Positions 43,482 to 54,619 of a DNA stretch of 64,000 bases are shown piece after piece. Positions within the stretch are counted from its first letter, which is position 1; every line of letters begins with the position of its first letter. This DNA comes from Myxococcales bacterium (GTDB taxonomy: Bacteria; Myxococcota_A; Polyangia; Polyangiales; JAFGIB01). The stretch is from assembly GCA_029880325.1 (NCBI GenBank), contig JAOUOP010000005.1, forward strand, positions 1 through 64,000, written 5' to 3'. Under the pieces are notes generated by a model. It ran no database searches and was not told where the DNA came from. It was given only the letters and a program-made list of their open reading frames with translations. A program made the translations under genes and the position numbers.

Positions 43482-44492
43482 CTATTGCCCCGCGAACCGC
43501 TCCGCGATCGCGGCAACCGTGATGTCGAGCTTTGGCTCCGGGCCCACGTCGCGCAGGATGGCCTGGAGCACGACCTCGGATCCCGGCGCGATCACATTGA
43601 AGTGGTCACCCCCGGCGACCTTCAGGAATTGCAGCGGAGCCGAGCCGCGGCGGTTCATCAGTTGCTGGCACGACACGGCGTTTCCCGCCGTGGCTCCCTC
43701 GATCAAGAATGTGGGCGTGCGGATTTCGTGGACGAACTCGATGGGACTGCGCAGGCGCGCCTCGAGCCCCTCGGTCGATGGCGGAAGGCAGCTGATGTCT
43801 CCGTAGTTGCGAGGATCGCTGACCGGGCCGAAGGCGAAAACCGCACGAAAATCGGCACTGCTGGCCGCGACCAGCAGTGCCATCGTGGCGCCGGTGCTGT
43901 GGCCCCCGAGATAGATGCGGTCGGGGTCCACGTCGGCGCGGCTCTTCAGGTAGGCCAGGGCGGACAGCACGTCATCCACCTCGCCGAGAAAGCATTCGTT
44001 GCGACCGGGGTTTTCGTTGGAGCCGCGCAGCGAGGGCTTCATCAGCACGAGATCGGGGTGGTGGAAGGTCATGGCGGACTGATCGTTTTCGCGTGGTCCA
44101 GGCGTCCACGATCCGATGTTCCAGTCGAACCCCCCGGCGATCCAGATGAGGGCGGGCCGATGGGTCCCTTCCACGGGCGGCGTTACGTAGGCGGCATTGG
44201 CCCCCAACGGCGCCGCGTAGTGCACCAGCTCGAATAGCTCCGGCGGTGGTCGAGGCGCAGCCCAGCGCTCGGTGTCGGAAAAGATCCGGGTCTCGAAGCC
44301 GGCCCGCAGTCGCGCGAGCTCGAAGCGGGTATCGACCGCCACGGCACGAGGTCCGGGCAGCTCCTGGCCACTGCTGTCGGCGGCCCTGGCCATGCCGCCT
44401 CCGCCGCCCCGGCGGCAGCCGTGGGACGACCAGTAGGCGCTGGCGATCAGGAGCAGCAGGCCAGCGTTGTATAGGATTGGTCGCTTCTTCAT
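43482..44492 (-). CDS. Alpha/beta hydrolase with N-terminal signal/anchor
   Basis: 336 residues from ATG 44492. A hydrophobic N-terminal segment with a Cys after it (LLLLIASAYWSSHGC) is a signal anchor or an unusual lipobox. The hydrolase core contains ALIWIAGGFDWN, the nucleophile elbow GGHSTGATM with Ser199, and a C-terminal GGDHFNVI that supplies the His. The usual acid after the seventh strand is not obvious (FLIEGATAGNAV). It is prolyl-oligopeptidase- or dienelactone-hydrolase-like; the substrate is not predictable. Confidence 0.75.
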   Translation of the reverse strand: MKKRPILYNAGLLLLIASAYWSSHGCRRGGGGGMARAADSSGQELPGPRAVAVDTRFELARLRAGFETRIFSDTERWAAPRPPPELFELVHYAAPLGANAAYVTPPVEGTHRPALIWIAGGFDWNIGSWTPGPRENDQSAMTFHHPDLVLMKPSLRGSNENPGRNECFLGEVDDVLSALAYLKSRADVDPDRIYLGGHSTGATMALLVAASSADFRAVFAFGPVSDPRNYGDISCLPPSTEGLEARLRSPIEFVHEIRTPTFLIEGATAGNAVSCQQLMNRRGSAPLQFLKVAGGDHFNVIAPGSEVVLQAILRDVGPEPKLDITVAAIAERFAGQ

Positions 44493-45030
44493 CGAAACCG
44501 GACCAGGGTAGACGCCAGCCGCGGTGAACGTCGAGATCGCGGGTTGGGGGCCCAGGTGGGCGCGCGCCCGGGCGGTCGAAGGGTGATGCCGAGCATGGTG
44601 CTGGCCCCGGAGCCTGTCGCCGGTCCCCGCAGATGGCACGCACATGCGGGTGGGCGGGCAGCAGCTCCGCCGGTGACCGGCGAGGCGATCTGACCCAGCG
44701 GTGGGTGGCAGCGGCAATTGTGGACGACTTTGCCGAGACCGAGGGTTCGGTGCCAGGCTCTCAGGGCCCCCGGCCGTTGCCGCCGTCGTTGCCGCCGTCG
44801 CTCCAAATTTCCGCCAAATGAGGCCCGATGTCGGGAAAACCCCCCCTGCGCCGGGCGCTTCCCACCCGCCCGCTGTTCGCGCGGAGCTACGATTGACACT
44901 TGGGGGGGCCTCGGCTAAGTAGCCGCCCGGCTGCGCGCCGCCGCCGCCGCCGAGCTTTACAGGTCGTCTCGGCTCGTGGCGACGCCGCGAGACGCGGCGA
45001 GTTTTTCAAGCGCGTTGGAGGATTCTCCCG
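44493..45030. other. 538-base divergent gap upstream of hppA
   Basis: This stretch separates the hydrolase gene (minus) from hppA (plus) and must contain both promoters. A short direct repeat of GTTGCCGCCGTC occurs near 44775-44800. The hppA ribosome site is GGAGG at about 45017. I see no gene or riboswitch. Confidence 0.5.
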
Positions 45031-47100
<2,070 letters not shown>

Positions 47101-47131
47101 GCCGGGCGTTCTCCAGCGGGTTGACCTCGCA

Positions 47132-47164
47132 GCCTGCCGGCGTGCTACTGCGCGCCCGGCAGGC
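47132..47164 (+). terminator. Hairpin after hppA
   Basis: GCCTGCCGG (47132-47140) pairs perfectly with CCGGCAGGC (47156-47164), 31 bases after the hppA stop. There is no T run, so termination is inferred from position and stem stability. Confidence 0.45.
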
Positions 47165-47263
47165 GTGTTGCGAGTAGACCAGGGCTGCAGGCGCCGGGGC
47201 GCGCTCGATGGCGGCTCAGGCCGAGCGCGCGGCGCTCAGTTGGGGGCCGGGTAGCCGCCAAGG

Positions 47264-47298
47264 CCAAAAGCCGCTTGCAGGCAGGCCTGCAGCGGCTT
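47264..47298 (-). terminator. Intrinsic terminator of the carrier-like gene
   Basis: On the minus strand AAGCCGCTGCAGG pairs with CCTGCAAGCGGCTT (one bulge) around a four-base loop, followed by TTTT. It lies 46 bases after the stop of the gene at 47344. With the hppA hairpin it separates two convergent genes. Confidence 0.75.
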
Positions 47299-47343
47299 CA
47301 GGGGGTGATTGGTGTCAGCCGCCAGCGGGCAGCTGTCGGGGGC

Positions 47344-47661
47344 TCAAAGCCCAATGTCGCGCAGCAGGTTGTCGGCTTCCATACCGTGCAGCGCGCCGGA
47401 CTCGTAGTCCTCTTCTTCGTCGGTCCCGGTCAGCTCGCAGAGATACCGGGTCAGTGTCGTGATGTTCGAACGCGCCCGGACGGCACCGGCCTCGACCTGC
47501 TCCTCGAAAAACTCCTCGATGTCGCAGGTGAGCTGCTCCAGGGCGTCGGCGTCGAGCCGGTAGCTCGCGAAGGTTCGGTCGTCCTCGATCTCATGCGGGG
47601 AAATGCAGAGGTGGTCCGCAAGCCACTCTTGAAGCCATTCTTTGATTTCTTCTCGCGTCAT
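47344..47661 (-). CDS. Acyl-carrier-protein homologue lacking the phosphopantetheine serine
   Basis: 105 residues. The sequence aligns by eye with stand-alone or PKS-type carrier proteins: EIKEWLQEWLADHL (helix 1), EIEDDRTFASY, and DADALEQLTCDIEEFF (helix 2), then a helix 3/4 region (TTLTRYLCEL). Where carriers have GLDS, this has RLDA, so the attachment serine is Ala and the preceding Gly is Arg. It cannot carry a phosphopantetheine arm at the normal site. An acidic C-terminal extension follows. ATG 47661 has GGGAG upstream, and the gene has its own terminator. It may be a protein-binding scaffold or decoy. Confidence is for the fold, not the role. Confidence 0.6.
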   Translation of the reverse strand: MTREEIKEWLQEWLADHLCISPHEIEDDRTFASYRLDADALEQLTCDIEEFFEEQVEAGAVRARSNITTLTRYLCELTGTDEEEDYESGALHGMEADNLLRDIGL

Positions 47662-48239
47662 AGCCCGCTCCCAAGTCGGTCCAAAAGTTCCAATTCAAGA
47701 CTTATCCGGACGATCATTGATCCTGCCGGAATCCGATTTCAACATAAAAATGCAATCACACCAAACTCGAGGCATGTGGGTTTCAAACCTGAAAGTAGGT
47801 TTTCCCGTGTTGTCGTCATGCCCCGTCGCCAATCGTCAGTAACTTCCCACAAGGTATGCAAGTATTCGCAATTGAAGGGTTTTTTTAGATCCATGCGGCG
47901 CGGCTTGCAAGCGCTAAATTGGAGGTTTTCCACGTATTGTCCACGCTTGGGCCCCGCGGAGCGCATCGATCTTGCACACCGCCCATTTCCATTCCGCACG
48001 AAATCGAGCTGACTCCGCAACGGATCGGCGTGTGAGCGGCATTGATCCCAACGACCGCCATGCTGTGGAATGTCCCCCCCAACTACTTCGTAGAGCTTTT
48101 TCCCCAGAAGCTGTCCTGGCTCGGCCATGGCACCGCGTCTTTGCAGGTGGGGTCGTGGCACGAGGGCAAGCAGAGCGCCCACAGCGGTTGGCATGCGCTG
48201 GCGCTGTGCATGGGCCAGCGCACCCTGGGTGTCACGCCG
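47662..48239. other. 578-base AT-richer gap
   Basis: The part from about 47690 to 47950 is clearly richer in A+T than the surroundings. On the minus strand TTGAAA, an 18-base spacer and AATGAT (around 47713-47745) could be a promoter for the carrier-like gene. A plus-strand frame from 48060 to 48257 (starting MLWNVPPNYFVELF) looks a little coding-like but is not called. Nothing else is evident. Confidence 0.45.
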
Positions 48240-49979
48240 CTACCCCAGTCGCCGTAGCGCGCCGCGGCGATAGAAGAGCCACAGGCAGGACAGGGCCAGC
48301 CAGAAGTTCTGCCCGCCCAGGCGGCGCCCCACGGCGCAGTCGAGGCCGCCGTCGTCTGCGATGCTGCCGCCCGCACTGCCGTCGTTCGTGGGGGCAGCGG
48401 CCTGGCTGCGCTCGGCGTTGAGTTCGGCCACCGCCGCGTCAATGCGCGCTGAAGCGCTGCTGACCAGATGTGGCTGACCGCGCTCGGGCAGCATCTCGAT
48501 GCGCTCGGCATAGGGCAGGGGCCGGTCGGTGCCGGGCCAGGGTTCGAAGGGGCCCGGCTCCAGCAGCTGGCGGCCGTCGGGCAGGTGAAAGGTCGCCTTG
48601 CCCATGCAGGGAACGACGCGTTCGGCCCAGCGCTCGCGGTCCACGTCGGGCAGCTCGCTCTGCAGGTGGAAGACCGGGTCGACGGTCATCTCCTCGGGAG
48701 AGATCAGCGTCATCATGCGCGTGAGATAGGGGTGGCGTTCGAGCAGCGCCCGCGCCTGTGCGCCCGGCGTCACGATGCGGGCCTGGTAGTCCTCGGCGAA
48801 GGCTTCGGTGTCGAAGTCTGTCGCGGGGCTCGAGTCTTCGATGCACTCGGCGCAGGCGTAGAAGCGCCGCTCGTCCTGGGCCTGGGGGGCCGGCAGGTGT
48901 CGCTGTAGGAGCGGCAGCAGCAGCGGATGGGAAAAGCTGCAGGCGCCGCTGCTGCAGTCGGCCAGGCCCTGGGCTTGCAGCTCGGCGAGCACGCCCGCGG
49001 CGCCGAGCCCCGCGAAGGCCTCGGCGTTCCAGGCGTCGTCGAAGACGCGGCCCCGGTCGACGACCGCACTGTTGCCGGCGTACTCCGTTACGAAGCCGAG
49101 TCCGTCGCCGGTCTCGTCGACCGCCCGCGATACCACCGACTCGTAGTTGGTGACCAGACTCGGCCAGTGCAGTCTGAGTTGGTTGAGTTCCACGTGGCGG
49201 AAGTTGCTCGGCACCGCTCGCCCCTCTCCGAGGATCAGCACCCGTACGCGCATGTCGGTGGTGGCCGCCACAGCTGTCAGTTGAAGCGGGATGGCCGGAC
49301 GCGTGCCGCGGTAGCGAAAGACCACAGGATGGATCTCTTGCACGCCGGCCCCAGGCCGCAGTCTGAGGGCCGCGAAGACCGCCCCCTGACGTACGTAGGG
49401 CTCGAGTAGCTCGGCGCTGCGCTCGGGCAGGTCGAAGGCATTTTCGTCGAGCCAGCCGACCAGCTCGTCGACGCCCGTGGGCTCGAGCAGCGTGACCTCG
49501 AAGCTGCCCACGGTGCGCCCGATGGCGTCGTCCATGCCCTCGCTCTCGGCGCTCGCCTGGCCGGCGCCGCCGGCTGTGTCCAGGTCGTCGAAGGAGCCGC
49601 CGCAGCCCTGGTCTTCGCGGGTGTCTTCGCTACCGTCGCAGTGCATCACCGTGGTGCGCAGGCCGAAGATCGGACGACTGGCTTCGAGCAGGGCGCGGAA
49701 GAGGGGCTCGGAGCCCACCGTGATCTCGGGCTCGGCCGGCAGTGGAATCAACCAGGCAAGGCGTTCGGGGTCGCCCTGGTAGCGAATCTGGACGTGGGCC
49801 TCCATGTACTCGCCGTCGGCGACGAAGAGCACGTTCTCGCCGCTCTGATCTACGGTCATTGGAGTGGGCCCGGGGGAGGCGGGACGATCACAGAACGTTC
49901 CGCCGCAGGCTCGCGTCTCGGCCGGGGCCGACAACAGGGCGACCCCGAGGGTCAAAGTTAAGATAAGCCAAGTTTTCAA
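48240..49979 (-). CDS. DUF2330 secreted protein with MYXO-CTERM-like tail
   Basis: 579 residues from TTG 49979, preceded by GAGGTG; the signal peptide (WLILTLTLGVALLSAPAETRA) starts right after it. The mature start CGGTFCD and the stretch ENVLFVADGEYMEAHVQIRYQGDPERLAWLIPLP are typical of DUF2330. Several Cys pairs (CSSGACSF, CAECIED) suggest disulfides. The last 33 residues have a Cys, one hydrophobic helix (FWLALSCLWLFY) and a basic end (RRGALRR), the layout of a MYXO-CTERM sorting signal, though the core motif is divergent. That tail would direct processing and surface retention. Confidence 0.8.
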   Translation of the reverse strand: MKTWLILTLTLGVALLSAPAETRACGGTFCDRPASPGPTPMTVDQSGENVLFVADGEYMEAHVQIRYQGDPERLAWLIPLPAEPEITVGSEPLFRALLEASRPIFGLRTTVMHCDGSEDTREDQGCGGSFDDLDTAGGAGQASAESEGMDDAIGRTVGSFEVTLLEPTGVDELVGWLDENAFDLPERSAELLEPYVRQGAVFAALRLRPGAGVQEIHPVVFRYRGTRPAIPLQLTAVAATTDMRVRVLILGEGRAVPSNFRHVELNQLRLHWPSLVTNYESVVSRAVDETGDGLGFVTEYAGNSAVVDRGRVFDDAWNAEAFAGLGAAGVLAELQAQGLADCSSGACSFSHPLLLPLLQRHLPAPQAQDERRFYACAECIEDSSPATDFDTEAFAEDYQARIVTPGAQARALLERHPYLTRMMTLISPEEMTVDPVFHLQSELPDVDRERWAERVVPCMGKATFHLPDGRQLLEPGPFEPWPGTDRPLPYAERIEMLPERGQPHLVSSASARIDAAVAELNAERSQAAAPTNDGSAGGSIADDGGLDCAVGRRLGGQNFWLALSCLWLFYRRGALRRLG

Positions 49980-50156
49980 GTCACACCTCGTTCGATCCAG
50001 CCCAGCCGGCCCAACCCGACCGTCTCGGCCCGAACGCTGCTTCCGGATGAGCAATGGGCGTGCCACGGGCGTTTCGCCGGGTAATTGGCGGTGTGCCCCG
50101 ACGCCTACCCTGACAGACGAGTCACAGTGGCCTCGCCCGCGGTTGCGACAGAAATG

Positions 50157-50390
50157 TCAGGGCAAAGGCATCCGCGCGCGCCGTTCGGCGATCACCGCCA
50201 CCAGCAGTGCTCGCGCTCCGGCCTGGTCGCGCCCCACCAGCAGATCGAGTTCGGACTCCAGGTCGCCGAAGGCGCTGGCGATCAGCGAGGCGCGCGAGAT
50301 GGGGAAGGGGAGATGCCCGCGGTGGACCAGCCGGAGCAAGCGCAGCAGCTGCTCGGTTGGGACCGCTGAGAGACCGCGCGCCTGGAACAT
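50157..50390 (-). CDS. Small helical protein of unknown function
   Basis: 77 residues from ATG 50390. The sequence VPTEQLLRLLRLVHRGHLPFPISRASLIASAFGDLESELDLLVGRDQAGARALLVAVIAERR looks like a compact helical domain, with a conserved-looking ARALLVAVIAER end that I have seen in deltaproteobacterial proteins of unknown function. Codon bias agrees with coding. It is divergent from the archaeal-type prolyl-tRNA synthetase gene 102 bases away. I cannot assign a role. Confidence 0.5.
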   Translation of the reverse strand: MFQARGLSAVPTEQLLRLLRLVHRGHLPFPISRASLIASAFGDLESELDLLVGRDQAGARALLVAVIAERRARMPLP

Positions 50391-50492
50391 GGCGCGCACG
50401 CTGCCACGGGCCCGGGCCCCTTTCAATCGTTTCGCCCGTCAGGGAGCGGCGACCATGGACGCGCCGGCTCCCAGGAGTATTCTTCGCCGGCC

Positions 50493-52016
50493 ATGGCCAA
50501 GAAACCCAAGCACGCCATCTCCCCCACGCGAGCCGAGAACTATCCCGAGTGGTACCAGCAGGTGATCAAGGCGGCCGACTTGGCCGAGTCCTCGCCGGTG
50601 CGCGGCTGCATGGTGATCAAGCCCTGGGGTTACTCCCTGTGGGAGCAGATGCAGCGGGTGCTCGACGGCAAGTTCAAGGAGACGGGCCATCAAAACGCCT
50701 ATTTCCCCATCTTCATCCCCAAGAGCTTCCTGGAAAAAGAAGCCGAGCACGTGGAGGGCTTCGCCAAGGAATGCGCCGTGGTCACCCACCACCGGCTGGA
50801 GCAGGGCGAGGATGGAAAGCTGGTGCCGGCTGGCGAGCTCGATGAACCGCTGATCGTGCGCCCCACCTCCGAGACCATCATCGGCGCCATGTTCGCCAAG
50901 TGGATTGGCTCCTACCGGGACCTGCCGCTGCTCATCAATCAATGGGCCAACGTGGTGCGCTGGGAGATGCGAACCCGGCTGTTTCTGCGCACGGCGGAGT
51001 TTCTGTGGCAGGAGGGCCATACCGCCCATGCCAGCGCCGAGGAGGCCCAGGCCGAGACCCGGCAGATGCTCGAGGTCTACGCCGAGTTCGCCGAAAACAC
51101 GATGGCCATGCCCGTGATCAAGGGCGAGAAGTCCGAGAGCGAACGCTTCCCGGGCGCCGTCTCCACCTTCACCATCGAGGCCATGATGCAGGACCGTAAG
51201 GCCCTGCAGGCCGGCACCTCGCACTTCCTGGGCCAGAACTTCGCGCGCGCCCAGGAGATCCGCTACCAGAGCGAGGCCGGCCAGCTGGAGTACGCCTGGA
51301 CCACCAGTTGGGGCGTCTCCACGCGCCTCATCGGCGGCCTGATCATGACCCACGCCGACGACGACGGCCTGATCGTGCCGCCGCGCCTTGCGCCCACCCA
51401 TGTGGTGATCATGCCGATCACCGCCCGCGCCGATGATCCCGAAGCCGTGCTGGCCCACTGCCACAAGCTGCGCGACGATCTACGCGCGCGGCGCTACGAC
51501 GATCGCCGCATCGAAGTTGAGGTCGATACGCGCGATATGCGCGGCGGCGAAAAGAACTGGGGCTGGGTCAAGAAGGGCGCACCGCTTCGGCTCGAGGTCG
51601 GACCGCGCGACATCGAGGCCGGCACCGTCTTCGTCGGGCGCCGCGACAAGCCCGCCGGCGAACGCGAGAGCATCCCGCGCGACCGCTTCGTCGACGGCAT
51701 CGAGGCCCAGCTCGATAGCATCCAGGACGGGTTGCTCTCCCGAGCCCGCGCCTTCCGCGACGAACACACGCGCGAAATCGACGACCGCGATGCCTTCTAC
51801 GACTTCTTCACGCCCGAAAACGCCGAGCAGCCCGAGGCCCACGGTGGCTTTGCGCTCAGCCACTGGTCGGGCGATGCCGAAGTCGAAGAACGCCTCAAGG
51901 TCGACCTGGGCGTGACCCTGCGCTGCATTCCCGTCGATGGTGACGCCGAAGCGGGCACGTGTCCGTTTTCGGGCAAGCCCTCGCCGCGCCGTGTGGTCTG
52001 GGCCAAGGCCTATTGA
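50493..52016 (+). CDS. Prolyl-tRNA synthetase, archaeal/eukaryotic type
   Basis: 507 residues, the size of the archaeal-type (ProS type 3) enzyme and without the INS editing insert. The start AENYPEWYQQVIKAADLAESSPVRGCMVIKPWGYSLWEQMQ is diagnostic. Class II motifs follow: motif 2 NQWANVVRWEMRTRLFLRTAEFLWQEGHTAH and motif 3 TTSWGVSTRLIGGLIMTH. The C-terminal domain carries RCIPVDG ... GTCPFSGKPS and ends WAKAY, as in the family with its terminal Tyr. It is a second, unrelated-type prolyl-tRNA synthetase in addition to the bacterial one at 39325-41064. The stop overlaps the glycosyltransferase start, so the two are one transcript. Confidence 0.95.
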   Translation: MAKKPKHAISPTRAENYPEWYQQVIKAADLAESSPVRGCMVIKPWGYSLWEQMQRVLDGKFKETGHQNAYFPIFIPKSFLEKEAEHVEGFAKECAVVTHHRLEQGEDGKLVPAGELDEPLIVRPTSETIIGAMFAKWIGSYRDLPLLINQWANVVRWEMRTRLFLRTAEFLWQEGHTAHASAEEAQAETRQMLEVYAEFAENTMAMPVIKGEKSESERFPGAVSTFTIEAMMQDRKALQAGTSHFLGQNFARAQEIRYQSEAGQLEYAWTTSWGVSTRLIGGLIMTHADDDGLIVPPRLAPTHVVIMPITARADDPEAVLAHCHKLRDDLRARRYDDRRIEVEVDTRDMRGGEKNWGWVKKGAPLRLEVGPRDIEAGTVFVGRRDKPAGERESIPRDRFVDGIEAQLDSIQDGLLSRARAFRDEHTREIDDRDAFYDFFTPENAEQPEAHGGFALSHWSGDAEVEERLKVDLGVTLRCIPVDGDAEAGTCPFSGKPSPRRVVWAKAY

Positions 52017-52993
52017 GCGCTGTGCAGCCGCCGGGTGGCCACAGCGTCGACATCCTGCTCGGCAGCTTCAATGGCGAGGCCTTCCTCGGAGCGCAGCTGC
52101 AGTCGATCGAAGCCCAGAGCTTCTCGCAATGGCGTCTGATCGCGCGCGATGACGCCTCCAGCGATGGCACCGTCGCGTTGCTGGAGGACTTTCGCGCGCG
52201 CCATCCCGGGCGCGTGCAGCTGTTGCGCGACGACGACGGTAGGCTGGGGGCGGTGGCAAACTTCGGCCGCCTGCTGCAGCACAGCGACGCGCCCTACGCG
52301 GCCTTCTGCGATCAGGACGACGTTTGGATGGCCGACAAGCTCGCGCTAGGCCTCGAGTGCATGGGCGCCCTGGAGGCCCGGCACGGCAGCGAGCGGCCGC
52401 TGTTGGTCTTCAGCGACCTGGAAGTGGTCGACCGTCATCTGGAAACCGTGGCGGCTTCGCTTTGGTGCCGCAAGCAGCTGCGCCCCGAGCGCAGTAGGGA
52501 GCTGGGGGCGCTGCTGGTGGACAACGTCGTGACCGGCTGCACCACGCTGATGAACCATGAGTTGGTGAGGCAGGCGAGCCCGATCCCCGAGGGCGTGCTC
52601 TTCCACGATTGGTGGGTGGCGCTGGTGGCAGCGGCCCTGGGCCGCAGCGCCTGGATCGAGCGGGCGACGGTGCGTTACCGGCAGCACGGGTACAACGCGG
52701 CCGGGGCGGGTGCGCTGCACCTGCGTCGCGTGCCCGAGCTACTCTATCGGGCGGCATTCGACGCCCCTGCGGTCCGAGCGAAGATCCGCACGCAGTTCGA
52801 GCAGATGCGAGTCTTCGCCGAGCGCTACCGCGACCAGCTGGACGACGGGCAGCGGCGGCTCATCGAGCGCCTGTTGACGATCCCGGACTCGAAGCTCTTC
52901 GGCCGGGCCGTCACCTACGCCCGCTGCCGCGCGCTGCCCAATAGCCCCTTGCACGCCCTGGGCCTGGTCGTCATGTCCGGCGACGGGCGATAG
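52013..52993 (+). CDS. Family 2 glycosyltransferase (rhamnosyltransferase-like)
   Basis: About 326 residues. The N-terminal GT-A fold is clear: VDILLGSFNGEAFLGAQLQSIEAQSFSQWRLIARDDASSDGT, then AAFCDQDDVWMADKL, which contains the metal-binding DxD. The layout VTGCTTLMNHEL and FHDWWVALVAA is like rhamnosyltransferases of O-antigen or exopolysaccharide synthesis. The TTG at 52013 overlaps the synthetase stop (TTGA) and has AAGG five bases upstream; GTG 52022 is the alternative. It ends three bases from the convergent hemerythrin gene. Confidence 0.85.
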   Translation: MSAVQPPGGHSVDILLGSFNGEAFLGAQLQSIEAQSFSQWRLIARDDASSDGTVALLEDFRARHPGRVQLLRDDDGRLGAVANFGRLLQHSDAPYAAFCDQDDVWMADKLALGLECMGALEARHGSERPLLVFSDLEVVDRHLETVAASLWCRKQLRPERSRELGALLVDNVVTGCTTLMNHELVRQASPIPEGVLFHDWWVALVAAALGRSAWIERATVRYRQHGYNAAGAGALHLRRVPELLYRAAFDAPAVRAKIRTQFEQMRVFAERYRDQLDDGQRRLIERLLTIPDSKLFGRAVTYARCRALPNSPLHALGLVVMSGDGR

Positions 52994-52996
52994 CCC

Positions 52997-53401
52997 TCAG
53001 CTGGCCTTGGACACGCCCGCCATGTGCTCGCCGTACTTGGTGTCGATGCCCTTGATGTGGGAGGTCAGCCAGAACTTCAGAAAGTTCAGGAACTTCTCGG
53101 GCACCTCGCCGGTCTCGGCGATGGCGTCGGCGTACTCGCTGTAACTCCTGAGCAGGTTCTTGTGGATCTGCTTGTGGTTCTGGCGCCCGGGAAAGTCTAC
53201 CGAGTCCATGTAGGCTTCTTCGTGGGCAAAGTGCTCCACCACGTAGCTGCCCAGGGCGTCCAGGGCGCCGCGGATGGCGTCGGCCGAGCTGCCGTGGGCG
53301 GCGTCGTAAAACGCGTTCATGCGATCGATGAGTTCCTGGTGTTCGCGGTTCATGGCATCGACGCCCACGTCGAGCTTCGGGGTCCAGTTCAAATACGGCA
53401 T
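52997..53401 (-). CDS. Bacteriohemerythrin
   Basis: 134 residues, one hemerythrin domain. All seven ligands of the di-iron site are present: His21, His57, Glu61, His76, His80, His115 and Asp120 (motifs NREHQELIDRMN, HFAHEE, NHKQIHKNLL, SHIKGID). It binds O2 reversibly and is usually cytoplasmic. ATG start at 53401. It may supply O2 to oxygen-using enzymes such as MiaE or the desaturase in this window, but that is only proximity. Confidence 0.93.
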   Translation of the reverse strand: MPYLNWTPKLDVGVDAMNREHQELIDRMNAFYDAAHGSSADAIRGALDALGSYVVEHFAHEEAYMDSVDFPGRQNHKQIHKNLLRSYSEYADAIAETGEVPEKFLNFLKFWLTSHIKGIDTKYGEHMAGVSKAS

Positions 53402-53488
53402 GGCGCCTCCTCGGGTTCTTACTTCGAAAAGGGCATCGGACGGTCGAGCACTGCGCTGGAGGGCGCCCCGTACGCCGATTGCGCTCGA

Positions 53489-54619
53489 TCAATAGAGCAA
53501 CTGGCCGTAGACCCCGAGCAGGGCCGGCAGCACCCGGCTCCAGCTGTAGTGCTCGCGGGCCCGGCGCCGGGCGGCGAGCCCCAGCCGCTGCGCGCGCCGG
53601 TCGTCGCCGAGCAGGCCGAGGGCGGCCTGGGCCAGGGCGGCCGGGTCGCCCACCGGGCTCAGCAGGCCACTTTGCCCGTGTTCCAGCAGCTCGGCCACGC
53701 CGCCGGCTGCAGTGGCCACGATGGGCAGGCCGTGGGCCATGGCTTCGAGAACGGCGAGGCCGAAGCTCTCGTAGCGGCTTGCGCTGACCAGCAGGCGCGC
53801 CTGGGACAGCTGGGCGGCGACGCTGTCGGCGCTGACCCAGCCCGCAAGCTCCACGCGCGCGCGCAGGGGGTCGGGAAGGGCGTCGAAGCGGCGGCGCCAG
53901 CGCGCCTCGGCCCGGGGATTGTCGGCCACACCGCCCAGAATCATGAAGCGCAGCTCCGGGCGCTGCCCGCCCACGCGCCCGATCCACTCGATCAGCTCGC
54001 CGGTGCCCTTCAGCTCGTCGAAGCGCGTCACGCTCACCACCGGGGCTTCGGGTAGGGGTCGCTGTTGCCAGCGCGTCAGCGGGCGCGGCTCGATGCCCAG
54101 GGGGCACAGTCGCAGCCGCCCGGCGTGCTCGGGCTCGTCGTGGGCGAGCTGCGAAAGGGCGCTTTGGGAGCTGACCACCACGCGCTCGGCCTCGGCCACG
54201 GCCCGGCGCTGGGCCGCGAGGCTCGTGGTGGGCCCCTCGAAGCCGCGTAGGCGGTTTTGGTGGCGCTGCAGCACGTGCACGCTCAGGACCCTGGGTAGCG
54301 CCCGGCCGGCCGCCAGGGCTCTTGCCAGGGGCCATAGCGTGCCGTGGTGGACGTGGATCAGGTCGGGCTCGAAGCGGGCCCCGAGCGCGTCGGCGCAGGC
54401 TTCGAGGTCATGGCCCTCGAGCCGCACCACGCGCAGGGAGCCGAGCCTCTCCTCGCGCACGATCATGGGGCGGTGCTTGCGCGGCCGAAAGCCGTCGGCC
54501 GAGAGCACCTCGACGCGGTGGCCGGCCTCGGAAAGCGCCGTCGCCAGACCGAAGACCGCGCTCGAGAGGCCGCCCTTGCCGAGCGGCGGGAAGTCGCGCG
54601 TGATGTGCAGCAGCCTCAC
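53489..54619 (-). CDS. Family 4 glycosyltransferase
   Basis: 376 residues from GTG 54619. The N-terminal RLLHITRDFPPLGKGGLSSAVFGLATALSEAGHRVEVL and the C-terminal SASRYESFGLAVLEAMAHGLPIVATAAGGVAELL (with the E-x7-E of GT-B retaining enzymes) are typical of GT4. The start overlaps the PIG-L deacetylase stop by four bases (GTGA), so the two are translationally coupled. GT4 plus PIG-L pairs occur in mycothiol and bacillithiol synthesis and in glycolipid pathways; the acceptor here is unknown. Confidence 0.88.
   Translation of the reverse strand: MRLLHITRDFPPLGKGGLSSAVFGLATALSEAGHRVEVLSADGFRPRKHRPMIVREERLGSLRVVRLEGHDLEACADALGARFEPDLIHVHHGTLWPLARALAAGRALPRVLSVHVLQRHQNRLRGFEGPTTSLAAQRRAVAEAERVVVSSQSALSQLAHDEPEHAGRLRLCPLGIEPRPLTRWQQRPLPEAPVVSVTRFDELKGTGELIEWIGRVGGQRPELRFMILGGVADNPRAEARWRRRFDALPDPLRARVELAGWVSADSVAAQLSQARLLVSASRYESFGLAVLEAMAHGLPIVATAAGGVAELLEHGQSGLLSPVGDPAALAQAALGLLGDDRRAQRLGLAARRRAREHYSWSRVLPALLGVYGQLLY

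Noticed and set aside
48060..48257. 65-residue plus-strand frame (MLWNVPPNYFVELF...)
   Set aside because: It overlaps the end of the DUF2330 gene, has no ribosome site and no recognisable family. It could be real but evidence is too thin.
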